Source: Mucilaginibacter sp. UBA5151 (GTDB lineage Bacteria; Bacteroidota; Bacteroidia; Sphingobacteriales; Sphingobacteriaceae). From it: DNA of 64,000 nucleotides. The stretch is taken from assembly GCA_002413785.1 (NCBI GenBank), contig DHXR01000042.1, positions 1 through 64,000 of the forward strand. Direction: 5' to 3'. Below the pieces are notes generated by a model. It saw only the letters and a list, made by a program, of their open reading frames with translations, searched no databases and was not told where the DNA came from. Positions 8,199-15,716 of the stretch are shown piece by piece (the stretch's first letter is position 1; the number at the start of each line of letters is the position of its first letter). Position numbers and translations under genes: made by a program.

Positions 8199-9321
8199 AA
8201 TCAATTATTAACCGGTTAAACTGTTCCCCGCCGCCATTTAAAAATTCGACCGCAATGGGTATCACAAAAACAGGCAAGTCTCCCTCATCAGGCAAAGCTG
8301 ATCTGAACCAGGATTCTTCTAAACGCTGTGCATCCTTTTCTGTTGTAAGGATTATTTTTTTTTGTGACGGACAGCTTTGGAATTCAGCGGCAAGTTTAGT
8401 GATATTTTTTAAGGTAAAGGGATGATGGTCGGGATAATTATGATGAATAATATGGGATGTGCTTCCTTTTAAATACTGCAAAAGCGGTTTGGCATTGGCA
8501 ATGCCGGTTAATAAAAAAACAGTGGTATCCTTATCAATCACTGTATCCGTACCGCGTCCCCCTATGTTCTGCAAATGTTGATAGTTAATAGCGGTAAAAA
8601 ACAAATGCTGGTAAGGCAGTGGCTGTATTTTTTGTGCGATGGCCGCCTGTTCATCCACAGTAAGCGCCGGAGGGCATTTGCTTATCACAAGTATCTGCGC
8701 CCGCCAGCGTCCGCTGAAAGGTTCGCGAAGGTTACCGGCCGGCAGCAATAAATGCGGTTCGTTTACCCGGTTATAATCAAACAATAATATACTTAGGCCC
8801 GGTTCAACAGCCCTGTGCTGGTAAGCGTCGTCCATCAGGATAAGGTCGTGATCAGGCAGCAGTTGTTTTATTCCCTCCACCCTTTTTTCGCAAACAGCCA
8901 CGGTGATATCCGGGAATTTATGTGCAAACTGTGCGGGCTCGTCGCCTATTTGGTTGGCGAGTGGTGAGTGGTGAGTGGCAAGTGGTGAGTGGTCATGCTC
9001 TTCTCCTGATTCTTGGCTCTTGGTTCTTGACTCTTGACTCTTGACTCCTGACTCTCCCACTACGGCCAGGTATCCTTTTGTCTTACGCCCATAGCCCCGG
9101 CTTAATGTGGCCAGTTTATAGTTATCTTTCAGCAAACGAATAAGGTATTCGGTCATGGGGCTTTTGCCTGCACCGCCTACATCAAGATTACCTACAGAAA
9201 TTACCGGCTTTGTAAACCTGTAGCTTTTAAAAAAGCCTGCATCATAGCACCAGTTACGTATAATAACCACCAGGCCATACAATAACGAAAACGGGAACAA
9301 AAGCCAGCGCAGGTATTTCAT
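8161..9321 (-). CDS. lpxK: Tetraacyldisaccharide 4'-kinase (lipid A synthesis)
   Basis: LpxK phosphorylates the 4' position of the lipid A disaccharide precursor at the inner membrane. This 386-residue protein has an N-terminal membrane anchor (residues 5-21), the Walker A motif VGGAGKSP (48-55), LSRGYGRKTKG (73-83) and IGDEPAQFA (125-133). Between TKGYLAVVG and NQIGDEP lies an in-frame insert of about 34 residues (about 89-122). It is translated from intergenic-type word repeats (SGVKSQESRTKSQESG and HHSPLATHHSPLA). The protein is correspondingly longer than is usual. All motifs remain, so it is probably functional. It is first in the unit with punA and the porin. Confidence 0.93.
   Translation of the reverse strand: MKYLRWLLFPFSLLYGLVVIIRNWCYDAGFFKSYRFTKPVISVGNLDVGGAGKSPMTEYLIRLLKDNYKLATLSRGYGRKTKGYLAVVGESGVKSQESRTKSQESGEEHDHSPLATHHSPLANQIGDEPAQFAHKFPDITVAVCEKRVEGIKQLLPDHDLILMDDAYQHRAVEPGLSILLFDYNRVNEPHLLLPAGNLREPFSGRWRAQILVISKCPPALTVDEQAAIAQKIQPLPYQHLFFTAINYQHLQNIGGRGTDTVIDKDTTVFLLTGIANAKPLLQYLKGSTSHIIHHNYPDHHPFTLKNITKLAAEFQSCPSQKKIILTTEKDAQRLEESWFRSALPDEGDLPVFVIPIAVEFLNGGGEQFNRLIIDYVRAHTTHHRIH
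8957..9058 (-). repeat. Word repeats inserted in frame inside lpxK
   Basis: About 102 bases (34 codons) consist of two repeat types seen elsewhere between genes: GAGTGGTGAGTGG units (8957-8993) and CTTGACTCTTGACTC units (about 9003-9057). The second type matches the intergenic hairpins at 29040-29115 and 49822-49946. The length keeps the reading frame and contains no stop. Confidence 0.85.
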
Positions 9322-9328
9322 ATTTTGG

Positions 9329-9336
9329 CAAAGATA
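9329..9336 (-). promoter_or_regulatory. Bacteroidota -7 box of the lpxK unit
   Basis: Read on the minus strand this is TATCTTTG, a full match to TAnnTTTG. Only seven bases separate it from the lpxK ATG, so the mRNA leader would be a few bases long or absent. Confidence 0.55.
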
Positions 9337-9588
9337 GGAAAACGCAATTAGTTCATCGGTTCACTTGTTCATTAGTTCATTGGTGCAATGGCGGTAAATT
9401 TTGTTCGGTTTGACTTTGCATATCATTTTATTGAACACACTTTACGCCGGATCGAATTCACAGACAGAAAATCGGAGGCGACGAAGAGACTTACGAAGTT
9501 TTGAAAACTTCGTAAGTCTAACATTACCAACTAACTATGGACTGCCGAAACTTTCAAACCTAATCTCTGATCTCCAATCACCAACCTC
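9337..9588. other. Non-coding gap with word repeat and 33-base palindrome
   Basis: TTAGTTCAT/GGTTCACTTG words fill about 9347-9385. A 33-base perfect palindrome lies at 9487-9519: 16-base arms AGACTTACGAAGTTTT around a single G. It could form a cruciform or act as a terminator in either direction. I see no open reading frame with support. Confidence 0.6.
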
Positions 9589-9680
9589 TCACTTTAATAT
9601 CTCCGCCACCGGCAAAAGCTTTTCGCCTATTTTCCCACAGAAAACTGAGACACAGCAGGGATCATTTTTTCAATCAATTT
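9589..9680 (-). pseudogene. 3' remnant of a second S51-peptidase gene
   Basis: Read on the minus strand, the last 22 codons encode VSVFCGKIGEKLLPVAEILK plus two preceding residues, then TGA. The intact gene at 10498 ends in VSVINGKIDEKLLPVAEILK. Similarity fades upstream, where stop codons appear in frame. This is a diverged duplicate of the 3' end of that gene, separated from it by the VapBC module. It may be a decayed tandem copy or the product of an insertion event. Confidence 0.75.
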
Positions 9681-9702
9681 CATCCTGCAAAATTGAAAAG
9701 AT

Positions 9703-10071
9703 TTATATCAATTCGATACCCGGAATAAATTGAAAATGCTTTTTATTTAATGTATAAAGCGGAAGATGATAATATAATGCTGTGGCAGCAATAAGGGTAT
9801 CGGCTATACCAGGCCGGCGGCTCAACGTAAAAGCCCTGAAAAGATCAATGAAAATTTCAGTAATTTCTGTATTAACCGGTATTTGGGTGTATTTGCTCAA
9901 TTGATTTTCGATCCTTGTAAAGTCATCCTTATTTTTTGCACCCACCATAAATTCTGCCACGGTGATGCTGCTTACATAAAAAATGTCAGATTGTATCTGC
10001 TGAGTTTCCTCTTTTACAGCAAGATTTCCCCTGTAAAGCTCAATAAGGATATTGGTATCAAAAATCACCAT
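9703..10071 (-). CDS. PIN-domain toxin, VapC type
   Basis: This 122-residue PIN-domain protein is a predicted Mg-dependent RNase of a type II toxin-antitoxin pair. The acidic catalytic residues are in place: Asp5 in IFDTNILIEL, Glu40 in ITVAEFM and the late Asp in GIADTLIAATA. It ends with LNKKHFQFIPGIEL. It overlaps its antitoxin gene by seven bases, as is usual for vapBC, and translation is probably coupled. The pair lies between a duplicated peptidase fragment and a MITE fragment, a mobile setting. The RNA target cannot be inferred. Confidence 0.88.
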   Translation of the reverse strand: MVIFDTNILIELYRGNLAVKEETQQIQSDIFYVSSITVAEFMVGAKNKDDFTRIENQLSKYTQIPVNTEITEIFIDLFRAFTLSRRPGIADTLIAATALYYHLPLYTLNKKHFQFIPGIELI

Positions 10072-10310
10072 TTAGAAGGCCAGGCTTTTGCTCTTATTTC
10101 ATCTGTGGACGGAAAATCAGGGTCAGCGCCAAAATTTTCAAACAACTCGTTAACCGAAACTTTTTTACCCGGAGGCGGAACAGGATTTACATCATTTGCA
10201 GTATCATTTAACGCTACTACTATAACTTCGACCTTCCTACCAAAAAATTGTTCGGGCATTTCGATGGTATGATTCTTTTTATCAGGAACTAAAATTTGTT
10301 TATACACCAT
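10065..10310 (-). CDS. Antitoxin of the VapBC pair
   Basis: This 81-residue protein starts with a short beta-rich segment (IEMPEQFFGRKVEVIVVAL), as in SpoVT/AbrB- or DUF2281-like antitoxins. It ends in a charged tail (STDEIRAKAWPSKW) of the kind that covers the toxin active site. It lies directly upstream of and overlaps the PIN gene. By analogy it binds DNA at its own promoter and neutralises the toxin. I assign it from position and composition rather than a strong motif. Confidence 0.78.
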   Translation of the reverse strand: MVYKQILVPDKKNHTIEMPEQFFGRKVEVIVVALNDTANDVNPVPPPGKKVSVNELFENFGADPDFPSTDEIRAKAWPSKW

Positions 10311-10395
10311 CTTGTTTACATTAACGGGCTACACAAATATACAGAATTGCTATCTAATAATTCAACGAAAACAAATATGTGTGCAAATACACCTT

Positions 10396-10483
10396 CATTC
10401 TGAAAATTCTCAAATTCTGTAAACGGCGTAGCCCTCCTGAACACCATTGAAAAGCAATAATTGGTGAAGAATTCTGATTCAGA
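10396..10483. repeat. MITE-like element, partial (copy 2)
   Basis: The right end AATTCTGATTCAGA (10470-10483) and the internal ATTCTGTAAACGGCG and AGCCCTCCTGAA words match the full copy at 12457-12596. The left inverted end is missing. It sits between the antitoxin gene and the peptidase stop codon. Confidence 0.7.
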
Positions 10484-10497
10484 CAACCACCAACCTC

Positions 10498-11268
10498 TTA
10501 TTTCAATATCTCCGCCACCGGCAAAAGCTTTTCATCAATCTTTCCGTTTATAACAGAGACGTAGTAGGTGTTGCTCTTATCATCAGCGGCCACCGAACAG
10601 ATGTACTTTTCGTTTTCAAAAACTATCCCGGCAAGGTCATCAATGGCGTACCCGGGACTTAGCCTGCCTTTTAAGATATTCGAAAAATAAAGCGGTTTAC
10701 GCAGGAGTTCGCTATGGTAATGCGGGCAATGACTGGTTTGGATAAAACCCAGGCATTTTACAATAGTCAGGTCCTTTGGCCGCGAATCTGTAGTGCCGCC
10801 CTGGAACCAGCATAGCGAGCCCGCGCTGCCGCCAGCCATCACAATACCTTTGTTGTAAGCTTTCCGCAACACGGTATCAATGCCCTGCGCCTTCCATATC
10901 GCCATCATGTTAAGGGTATTGCCGCCGCTTACAATAATGGCATCCATGCTGAGCAGGTTTTCTTCAAAGCTTACCGGCTCGGTGTACGATGCTATAAAAG
11001 ATTTTTGTACATAAGGCCTCATCGGCAGGTCCTGGCAGGCCTCGTACCAGGCAAGGATGGTAGTGGCATTATCACCGGTAGCTGTCGGTAAAAAGCAGAT
11101 CCTTGGGTTTTCCTTTTTCGTTAACGCTATCACATAGCGCATAAAGGATTTGGTGAAATTTCCGCCGTAGGCAAAGACTGTCCGGGTGGGTTGATTGTTA
11201 GGATTTACCTGTGCCATGCCTGTAAAACAAAGTGTAAGCAATATGATTGAACAATATATTTTTTTCAT
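10498..11268 (-). CDS. Peptidase E (S51)/cyanophycinase-like secreted protein
   Basis: This 256-residue protein has a signal peptide cut near GMAQ (residue 20) and a class I glutamine-amidotransferase-like fold. The nucleophile elbow is AGGSAGS with Ser148, and a histidine-rich segment SHCPHYHSE (179-187) could supply the catalytic His. Early motifs AYGGNF and PTATGD are typical of S51 peptidases. Family members cleave Asp- or cyanophycin-type peptides; here export to the periplasm is predicted and the substrate is unknown. The gene overlaps the methyltransferase gene by four bases (ATGA), so the two are cotranscribed. Its last 60 bases are duplicated at 9589. Confidence 0.83.
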   Translation of the reverse strand: MKKIYCSIILLTLCFTGMAQVNPNNQPTRTVFAYGGNFTKSFMRYVIALTKKENPRICFLPTATGDNATTILAWYEACQDLPMRPYVQKSFIASYTEPVSFEENLLSMDAIIVSGGNTLNMMAIWKAQGIDTVLRKAYNKGIVMAGGSAGSLCWFQGGTTDSRPKDLTIVKCLGFIQTSHCPHYHSELLRKPLYFSNILKGRLSPGYAIDDLAGIVFENEKYICSVAADDKSNTYYVSVINGKIDEKLLPVAEILK

Positions 11269-11906
11269 ATAAATTTAAGCTGTTTTGGTTGTCTGTTATT
11301 TCTTTTTGAAACTACAAAAAAGAAAATTCTGTTTAGTTTCAAAGGGGTTATATGGTCCTCGTTGATGCACCTGATCTTGACAAAATCTTCTGTTAACTGA
11401 TTTTGTAGCTGTTCTTCGGTATATTGTTTTACGGGAAGTCCACTGCATTTTTCAGGTCCGTTTTCAGAAAAAGTTCCGATGACCAAATATTTTTTAACCG
11501 CTTTCCCGGCCACGCCAAGGTACGATGACACTTCGTTTTTCGCCGTTAAAAAATGGAAGGTCGCCCGGTCGTGCCAAAGGTCATACTTTTCGGCAGGTTT
11601 AAAATCGTTTACATCAGCCACCACCCATTTAACCAGTTTACTATCCGGGCCAAGCCTTTTTTGCGCCTTTTTCAGGGCCGCCGCCGAAATGTCAAGTACA
11701 GTGATATTTTTAAAACCTTCTTTTAAAAGGCAATCTACCAGCCTGCTGTCGCCGCCGCCTATATCAATAATTTTTGAAGTTTTAGGCAGATGAAAACTAT
11801 GAATAAAATCAAGGGATGTTTGCGGAATCGGTTGCGTCCAGCTTACCTGATCGGGATTATGGGAATTATATACCTGTTCCCAGTGTTCTTTTTTAATTTG
11901 ATTCAT
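11265..11906 (-). CDS. Class I SAM-dependent methyltransferase
   Basis: This 213-residue cytoplasmic protein has a Rossmann-type SAM fold. Motif I is KIIDIGGGDSRL (about 45-56), followed by ITVLDIS (motif II) and WVVADVND (motif III). The opening EHWEQVYN...VSWTQ and the later DLWHDRATFHFLT are typical of small-molecule methyltransferases of the type often labelled 'class I SAM-dependent'. The acceptor is unknown. It is the first gene of the pair with the S51 peptidase and is divergent from the rhodanese gene. Confidence 0.85.
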   Translation of the reverse strand: MNQIKKEHWEQVYNSHNPDQVSWTQPIPQTSLDFIHSFHLPKTSKIIDIGGGDSRLVDCLLKEGFKNITVLDISAAALKKAQKRLGPDSKLVKWVVADVNDFKPAEKYDLWHDRATFHFLTAKNEVSSYLGVAGKAVKKYLVIGTFSENGPEKCSGLPVKQYTEEQLQNQLTEDFVKIRCINEDHITPLKLNRIFFFVVSKRNNRQPKQLKFI

Positions 11907-11952
11907 AATAAACCCTATATTTAAACCGTCAAATATCCTGATAAATTCTTTT

Positions 11953-12429
11953 ATGAAAACTTTTTTTTTAACCGCATTTATTTGTCTTTCGATTACGAGT
12001 TTAACTTATTTTCAATCAAAAGCGCAAACCTCTCCCGGCACTCTTGTTTCCCTTGATAAACCAAACCCCTGGACAGAAAGCCAATTGATGGAACCGGCTG
12101 ATTTAGCCGCCATGATAAAAGCCCCGGCAGCTAACAAGCTGCTGATATTCAATATAGGCGCTGTGGAAGATATAAAAGGGGCAAAACATATAGGCCCGGT
12201 AAGCGATAAAGCAAACTTTGAAACATTTAAGAATGCCCTTGGTCCGCTGCCTAAAAACACCGCCATTGTTATTTATTGCGGGTGCTGCCCCTTTACCAAA
12301 TGCCCGAACATACGGCCGGCTTTTCTTGAATTGAAAAAACTCGGTTTTACAAATTTCAAATTGTTAAACCTCAGCAAAAATTTAAATACAAACTGGACCA
12401 GCAAAGGGTATCCATTGGCAGGCGGGTAG
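11953..12429 (+). CDS. Secreted rhodanese-like protein
   Basis: This 158-residue protein has a signal peptide ending near SKAQ. A rhodanese-type domain follows, with Cys109 in the active-site position of IVIYCGCCPFTKCPN. The cysteine-rich loop (Cys109, 111, 112, 117) is unlike the simple CxxGxR loop of classical rhodaneses and could bind a metal or a persulfide. It ends with NTNWTSKGYPLAGG, as rhodanese domains often do. A role in periplasmic sulfur transfer is possible but unproven. Confidence 0.8.
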   Translation: MKTFFLTAFICLSITSLTYFQSKAQTSPGTLVSLDKPNPWTESQLMEPADLAAMIKAPAANKLLIFNIGAVEDIKGAKHIGPVSDKANFETFKNALGPLPKNTAIVIYCGCCPFTKCPNIRPAFLELKKLGFTNFKLLNLSKNLNTNWTSKGYPLAGG

Positions 12430-12456
12430 AAGAAGGTTGTTATAAAGGTTTTTTTA

Positions 12457-12596
12457 TCTGAATCAGAATTGACAGAATTTAAGAATTTTCAAGATGCTTG
12501 CGGATCAAATTCTGTAAATTCTTAAATTCTGTAAACGGCATAGCCCTCCTGAATACCATTGAAAAAACAATAATTGGTGAAGAATTCTGATTCAGA
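12457..12596. repeat. MITE-like element with 14-bp inverted ends (copy 3)
   Basis: This is the best-preserved copy: TCTGAATCAGAATT at 12457-12470 and its exact complement at 12583-12596, 140 bases in total. It fills most of the gap between the rhodanese and beta-lactamase-like genes and has no coding capacity. Confidence 0.78.
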
Positions 12597-12656
12597 CAAT
12601 TTATTTCAACTTCACAGCCAGTATTTCATATCTTAGATACCTCAATCCCTTCAATA

Positions 12657-13565
12657 ATGAAATACAAACTGTTAACCCTCATTTTATTCATCACTTCAAC
12701 CGCATTTGCGCAAACAGATAAAGAATTAACCGCCCGTTTGCAGGATGACATAAAAGGCTTTAACGGGCAGGCGGGTATTTATGTGCATAACCTTAAAACA
12801 GGTAAAACGGCTGCAATTAATGCCGATACGCTTTTCCCTACCGCCAGTATGATAAAAGTGAGCATTCAATGCGGGCTGATGGACAAAATAGAAAAAGGCG
12901 AAATGCAATATAATCAAAAACTGGTTTACCGCGACTCGCTTTTGTACAAGGGTGAGGATATTTTAGGATCGTTTAAGGATAAAGATACCATTGAGGTAAG
13001 TAAAGTTGCGCTGCTGATGATCACCATGAGCGATAATACGGCAAGTTTGTGGCTGCAAAAGCTGGTGGGCGCCGATTATCTCAATCATTGGCTGGATGTT
13101 AACGGTTTTAAAGTAATGCGCGATAACTCAAAGGCAACGGGGCGCGGGGCCATGCACGCAAAATACGGCTGGGGTGTAACTACGCCGTATGAGATGTGCC
13201 GCCTGTTTACAATAATCCGCAACGGAGAGGCTGTTAGTGCCGCCGCAAGCGAAAGAATGATACGCAACCTGGGGCGAATTTTTTGGGACAACATTGCTTT
13301 ATCGCAAATTCCACCCTATATCCATACTATCTCCAAACAAGGGGCATTGGATGATTACCGGTCGGAAACTGTATTGGTAAATGCCCCGCATGGCGATTAT
13401 GTATTCTCCGTCATCACTAACAACAATAAGGACCAGCGATGGACGCAGGATAACGAAGCAGATGTATTGATCCGTAAAGTTTCCGCCCTGCTATGGCATT
13501 ATTTTGAACCTAAAAGCGATTGGAAGCCTGCAGACGGGATGGAGAAGTTTATGAAAGATGAGTAG
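12657..13565 (+). CDS. Class A beta-lactamase-like serine hydrolase, exported
   Basis: This 302-residue protein has a signal peptide cut at TAFAQ (residue 19). It carries the penicillin-recognising triads Ser64-x-x-Lys67 (SMIK), Ser125-Asp-Asn127 (SDN) and Lys227-Gln-Gly229 (KQG). The omega-loop region (RDNSKATGRGAMHAKYG, 155-171) has no obvious Glu166 equivalent. Turnover of beta-lactams by the classical class A mechanism is therefore doubtful, and a peptidase or pseudoenzyme role is possible. It stands alone without a regulator gene. Confidence 0.78.
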   Translation: MKYKLLTLILFITSTAFAQTDKELTARLQDDIKGFNGQAGIYVHNLKTGKTAAINADTLFPTASMIKVSIQCGLMDKIEKGEMQYNQKLVYRDSLLYKGEDILGSFKDKDTIEVSKVALLMITMSDNTASLWLQKLVGADYLNHWLDVNGFKVMRDNSKATGRGAMHAKYGWGVTTPYEMCRLFTIIRNGEAVSAAASERMIRNLGRIFWDNIALSQIPPYIHTISKQGALDDYRSETVLVNAPHGDYVFSVITNNNKDQRWTQDNEADVLIRKVSALLWHYFEPKSDWKPADGMEKFMKDE

Positions 13566-13657
13566 ATGGTGGAGATTAGAGACCAGAGATCAGGTGATAA
13601 ATAAGGTTGTTTTCATTAATTTGCAAACAATAAAAGTTATTTTTTATTGTATCCATA

Positions 13658-14872
13658 ATGAACAGGATTTTTTTTCTGCTGCTATGCTGCCTCTCACCGT
13701 GCCTGCTGATGGCCCAAACCCCGGTAGATACCACTAATAATGTTGACATTGACACTACAGGACAAAGGGATTTGATCGACATCGGGAGGTCGGTTTTTAA
13801 GCTGCACCATCGGGAATATCCAAAAAAGCAACGCCAGATCTACTTTTCAATTCTACCCCTTTCATCGGCGGTTCCCGGTGGGAGCAATGCTGTAGTCACC
13901 TCTACCACGGCAGGTTTTTATCTTGGCGACCGGAAGACAACCTATCTTTCCAGCGTTAGTTTCGCACCCTATTCCAATTTTGCGGGAAGATTTGGCATAC
14001 CCATTCACTCAAGTTTCTGGCTGAAGGACAACGCTTTTAGCATACAAGGCGATACGCGCTTTTTGGTGTACCCGCAGTTTACCTGGGGCTTAGGCGGCGG
14101 GCAGCCCGAAGCCAATAAAATTTTAGTTGGTTACGATTACATACGTTTTTATCAAAGCGTTCTTAAACGAATAACCCCCTTCTTCTATGCTGGTATTGGG
14201 TACGATCTTGATTATTACATCAATTTCAATACAAACAACAGCCCGGTTAATTTTGGCGATTTTTCAGGTTATAAATTTGGCACATCGCCAGGTTCAAATT
14301 CTTTTTCTTCGGGGCTCACGTTAAACCTGTTGTACGATACGAGACAAAACTCCATCAATCCTATTCCGGGTGCATTTGGAAATATCATTTACAGGGCCAA
14401 CACTGCTGTTTTGGGTAGCGATAACAATTCGCAATCTGTTTATGCCGATTTTCGTAAATATGTTTCACTAACCAGTTCCGGCCCTAAAAACCTCTTCGCA
14501 TTTTGGACTTATTACTGGGCAACACTATCATCCGGAACTCCCTATCTTAATTTACCCAGTATTGGGAATGACCCCTATCAGCGCTCGGGGCGTGGAATTG
14601 AGCAAAACAGGTACAGGGGCGAGAGCCTGATCTATTTTGAAAGCGAATACCGCAGGGATATTACAGCGAATGGTTTGTTTGGTTTTGTAATATTCGCAAA
14701 TGTGAATTCAGCAAGCCAGCCTAACAGCCATAGTTTTGCTTACTTTAACCCCGCCGCCGGAGCAGGATTGCGGATAAAATTCAACAAAAAATCCGATACC
14801 AATATTTGTATTGACTACGGGTTTAGTAAAAACTATTCGGACATCATATTAGGTCTGGGTGAAGCTTTTTAG
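13658..14872 (+). CDS. BamA/TamA-like outer-membrane barrel protein
   Basis: This 404-residue protein has a signal peptide ending at LLMAQ and a beta-rich body. It resembles the C-terminal surface-antigen (D15/Omp85) barrel and lacks POTRA domains. Strand motifs such as LLYDTRQNSINPIPG and GRGIEQNRYRGESLIYFESEYR carry the Omp85-type (V)RGY/F-like loop. The final strand ends LGLGEAF with a C-terminal Phe, the usual assembly signal. It is probably an outer-membrane pore or secretion barrel of unknown cargo. No partner gene adjoins it. Confidence 0.78.
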   Translation: MNRIFFLLLCCLSPCLLMAQTPVDTTNNVDIDTTGQRDLIDIGRSVFKLHHREYPKKQRQIYFSILPLSSAVPGGSNAVVTSTTAGFYLGDRKTTYLSSVSFAPYSNFAGRFGIPIHSSFWLKDNAFSIQGDTRFLVYPQFTWGLGGGQPEANKILVGYDYIRFYQSVLKRITPFFYAGIGYDLDYYINFNTNNSPVNFGDFSGYKFGTSPGSNSFSSGLTLNLLYDTRQNSINPIPGAFGNIIYRANTAVLGSDNNSQSVYADFRKYVSLTSSGPKNLFAFWTYYWATLSSGTPYLNLPSIGNDPYQRSGRGIEQNRYRGESLIYFESEYRRDITANGLFGFVIFANVNSASQPNSHSFAYFNPAAGAGLRIKFNKKSDTNICIDYGFSKNYSDIILGLGEAF

Positions 14873-15082
14873 GAAACGCTTAACTTAAGTAACGGTTTTT
14901 AATTAATAGTTACAATTTCTACTATATTCATTCAGGAACAATTCTTTACAATAAACGATAAATTCACTAACAATTTTCTAATAATTTAATAACAAAATCA
15001 TATAAATTTATTGTAACAATTTTATTATATTCGTATTAATAAATTATACATACGCCATACCAGAAAATTTAGATACTAAAAC

Positions 15083-15274
15083 ATGGTAGTTTCATTAAAT
15101 CAAGGTGAGAATTCCGTTAAAACCACAAGAAAAAAGCCCCGCTGCCCGAGGTGCCAATCGGAACTTGACGCCAGGGTGCACAGGAGTTTTTTTGTTAAAC
15201 ATTTTCTTTTCTGGCTCCCATTGCGAAGGTATGCCTGTTATAAATGCAACCGAAAAGTATATATTTGGGTTTAA
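15083..15274 (+). CDS. Zinc-ribbon microprotein, first of a tandem pair
   Basis: This 63-residue basic protein has two CxxC knuckles, CPRC near residues 21-24 and CYKC near 52-55, separated by a hydrophobic basic stretch (RSFFVKHFLFWLPLRRYA). The architecture recurs in the gene 127 bases downstream, which supports both as real. The two knuckles can form one zinc ribbon, and the middle segment could contact a membrane or nucleic acid. No function is known. The upstream 200 bases are strongly AT-rich with no other gene. Confidence 0.65.
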   Translation: MVVSLNQGENSVKTTRKKPRCPRCQSELDARVHRSFFVKHFLFWLPLRRYACYKCNRKVYIWV

Positions 15275-15401
15275 TCAAACCACAAATGATAATTCCAATT
15301 AATTTTTATTGGTCCTGAAAAGATTTTAATTTGAGAGGCGGTTTATTTGATAAAAATAGTTTATTTTGTCGGACAAACCTTTAAACTATTGATCCGCCCT
15401 G

Positions 15402-15581
15402 ATGGAAAAAACAAAAACCGAAAGGATACTTTATTGTCCAAAATGTGGGGCTTCCTTCCATTTCCGGCTGCATAGGCCCTGGTTACTTAAAAAATTATCA
15501 TTTTTGTTCCCCGTGAGAAAATATTTTTGCGCCAAATGCAAAAGATCATCATACGTCTTTGTTAAAAAAGATAAGGATTGA
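15402..15581 (+). CDS. Zinc-ribbon microprotein, second of a tandem pair
   Basis: This 59-residue reading frame starts with ATG at 15402 and encodes CPKC (residues 12-15), a basic hydrophobic middle (LHRPWLLKKLSFLFPVRKY) and CAKC (43-46). Spacing and pattern match the 63-residue protein upstream. Shared features are R-x-H/HR before the middle segment, a W/F-rich stretch, R-[KR]-Y, C-x-K-C and a final Y-[IV] strand. Conservation of the pattern between two diverged copies argues for selection at the protein level. The function is unknown. Confidence 0.62.
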   Translation: MEKTKTERILYCPKCGASFHFRLHRPWLLKKLSFLFPVRKYFCAKCKRSSYVFVKKDKD

Positions 15582-15595
15582 AGGCCGTTGTTGAA

Positions 15596-15716
15596 AAGTA
15601 TGCAGTATGCAGTTTTCAGTTGGCAGTTATCGACAAAAAAACACCTTTATCCTACGCAAACTCCTTATTGCCTGCATGCTTACTGCCCACTGCAAACTGT
15701 CCAACTGCCAACTCTT
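15596..15716. repeat. CAGTTGGCAGT word repeats forming a long hairpin
   Basis: GTATGCAGTATGCAG and TTTCAGTTGGCAG words (15597-15627) are answered by CACTGCAAACTGTCC and CAACTGCCAACTC (15691-15715). The two halves can pair. The second half touches the stop codon of the DUF2252 gene (minus strand). The family is the same as at 5146-5181. Confidence 0.7.
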
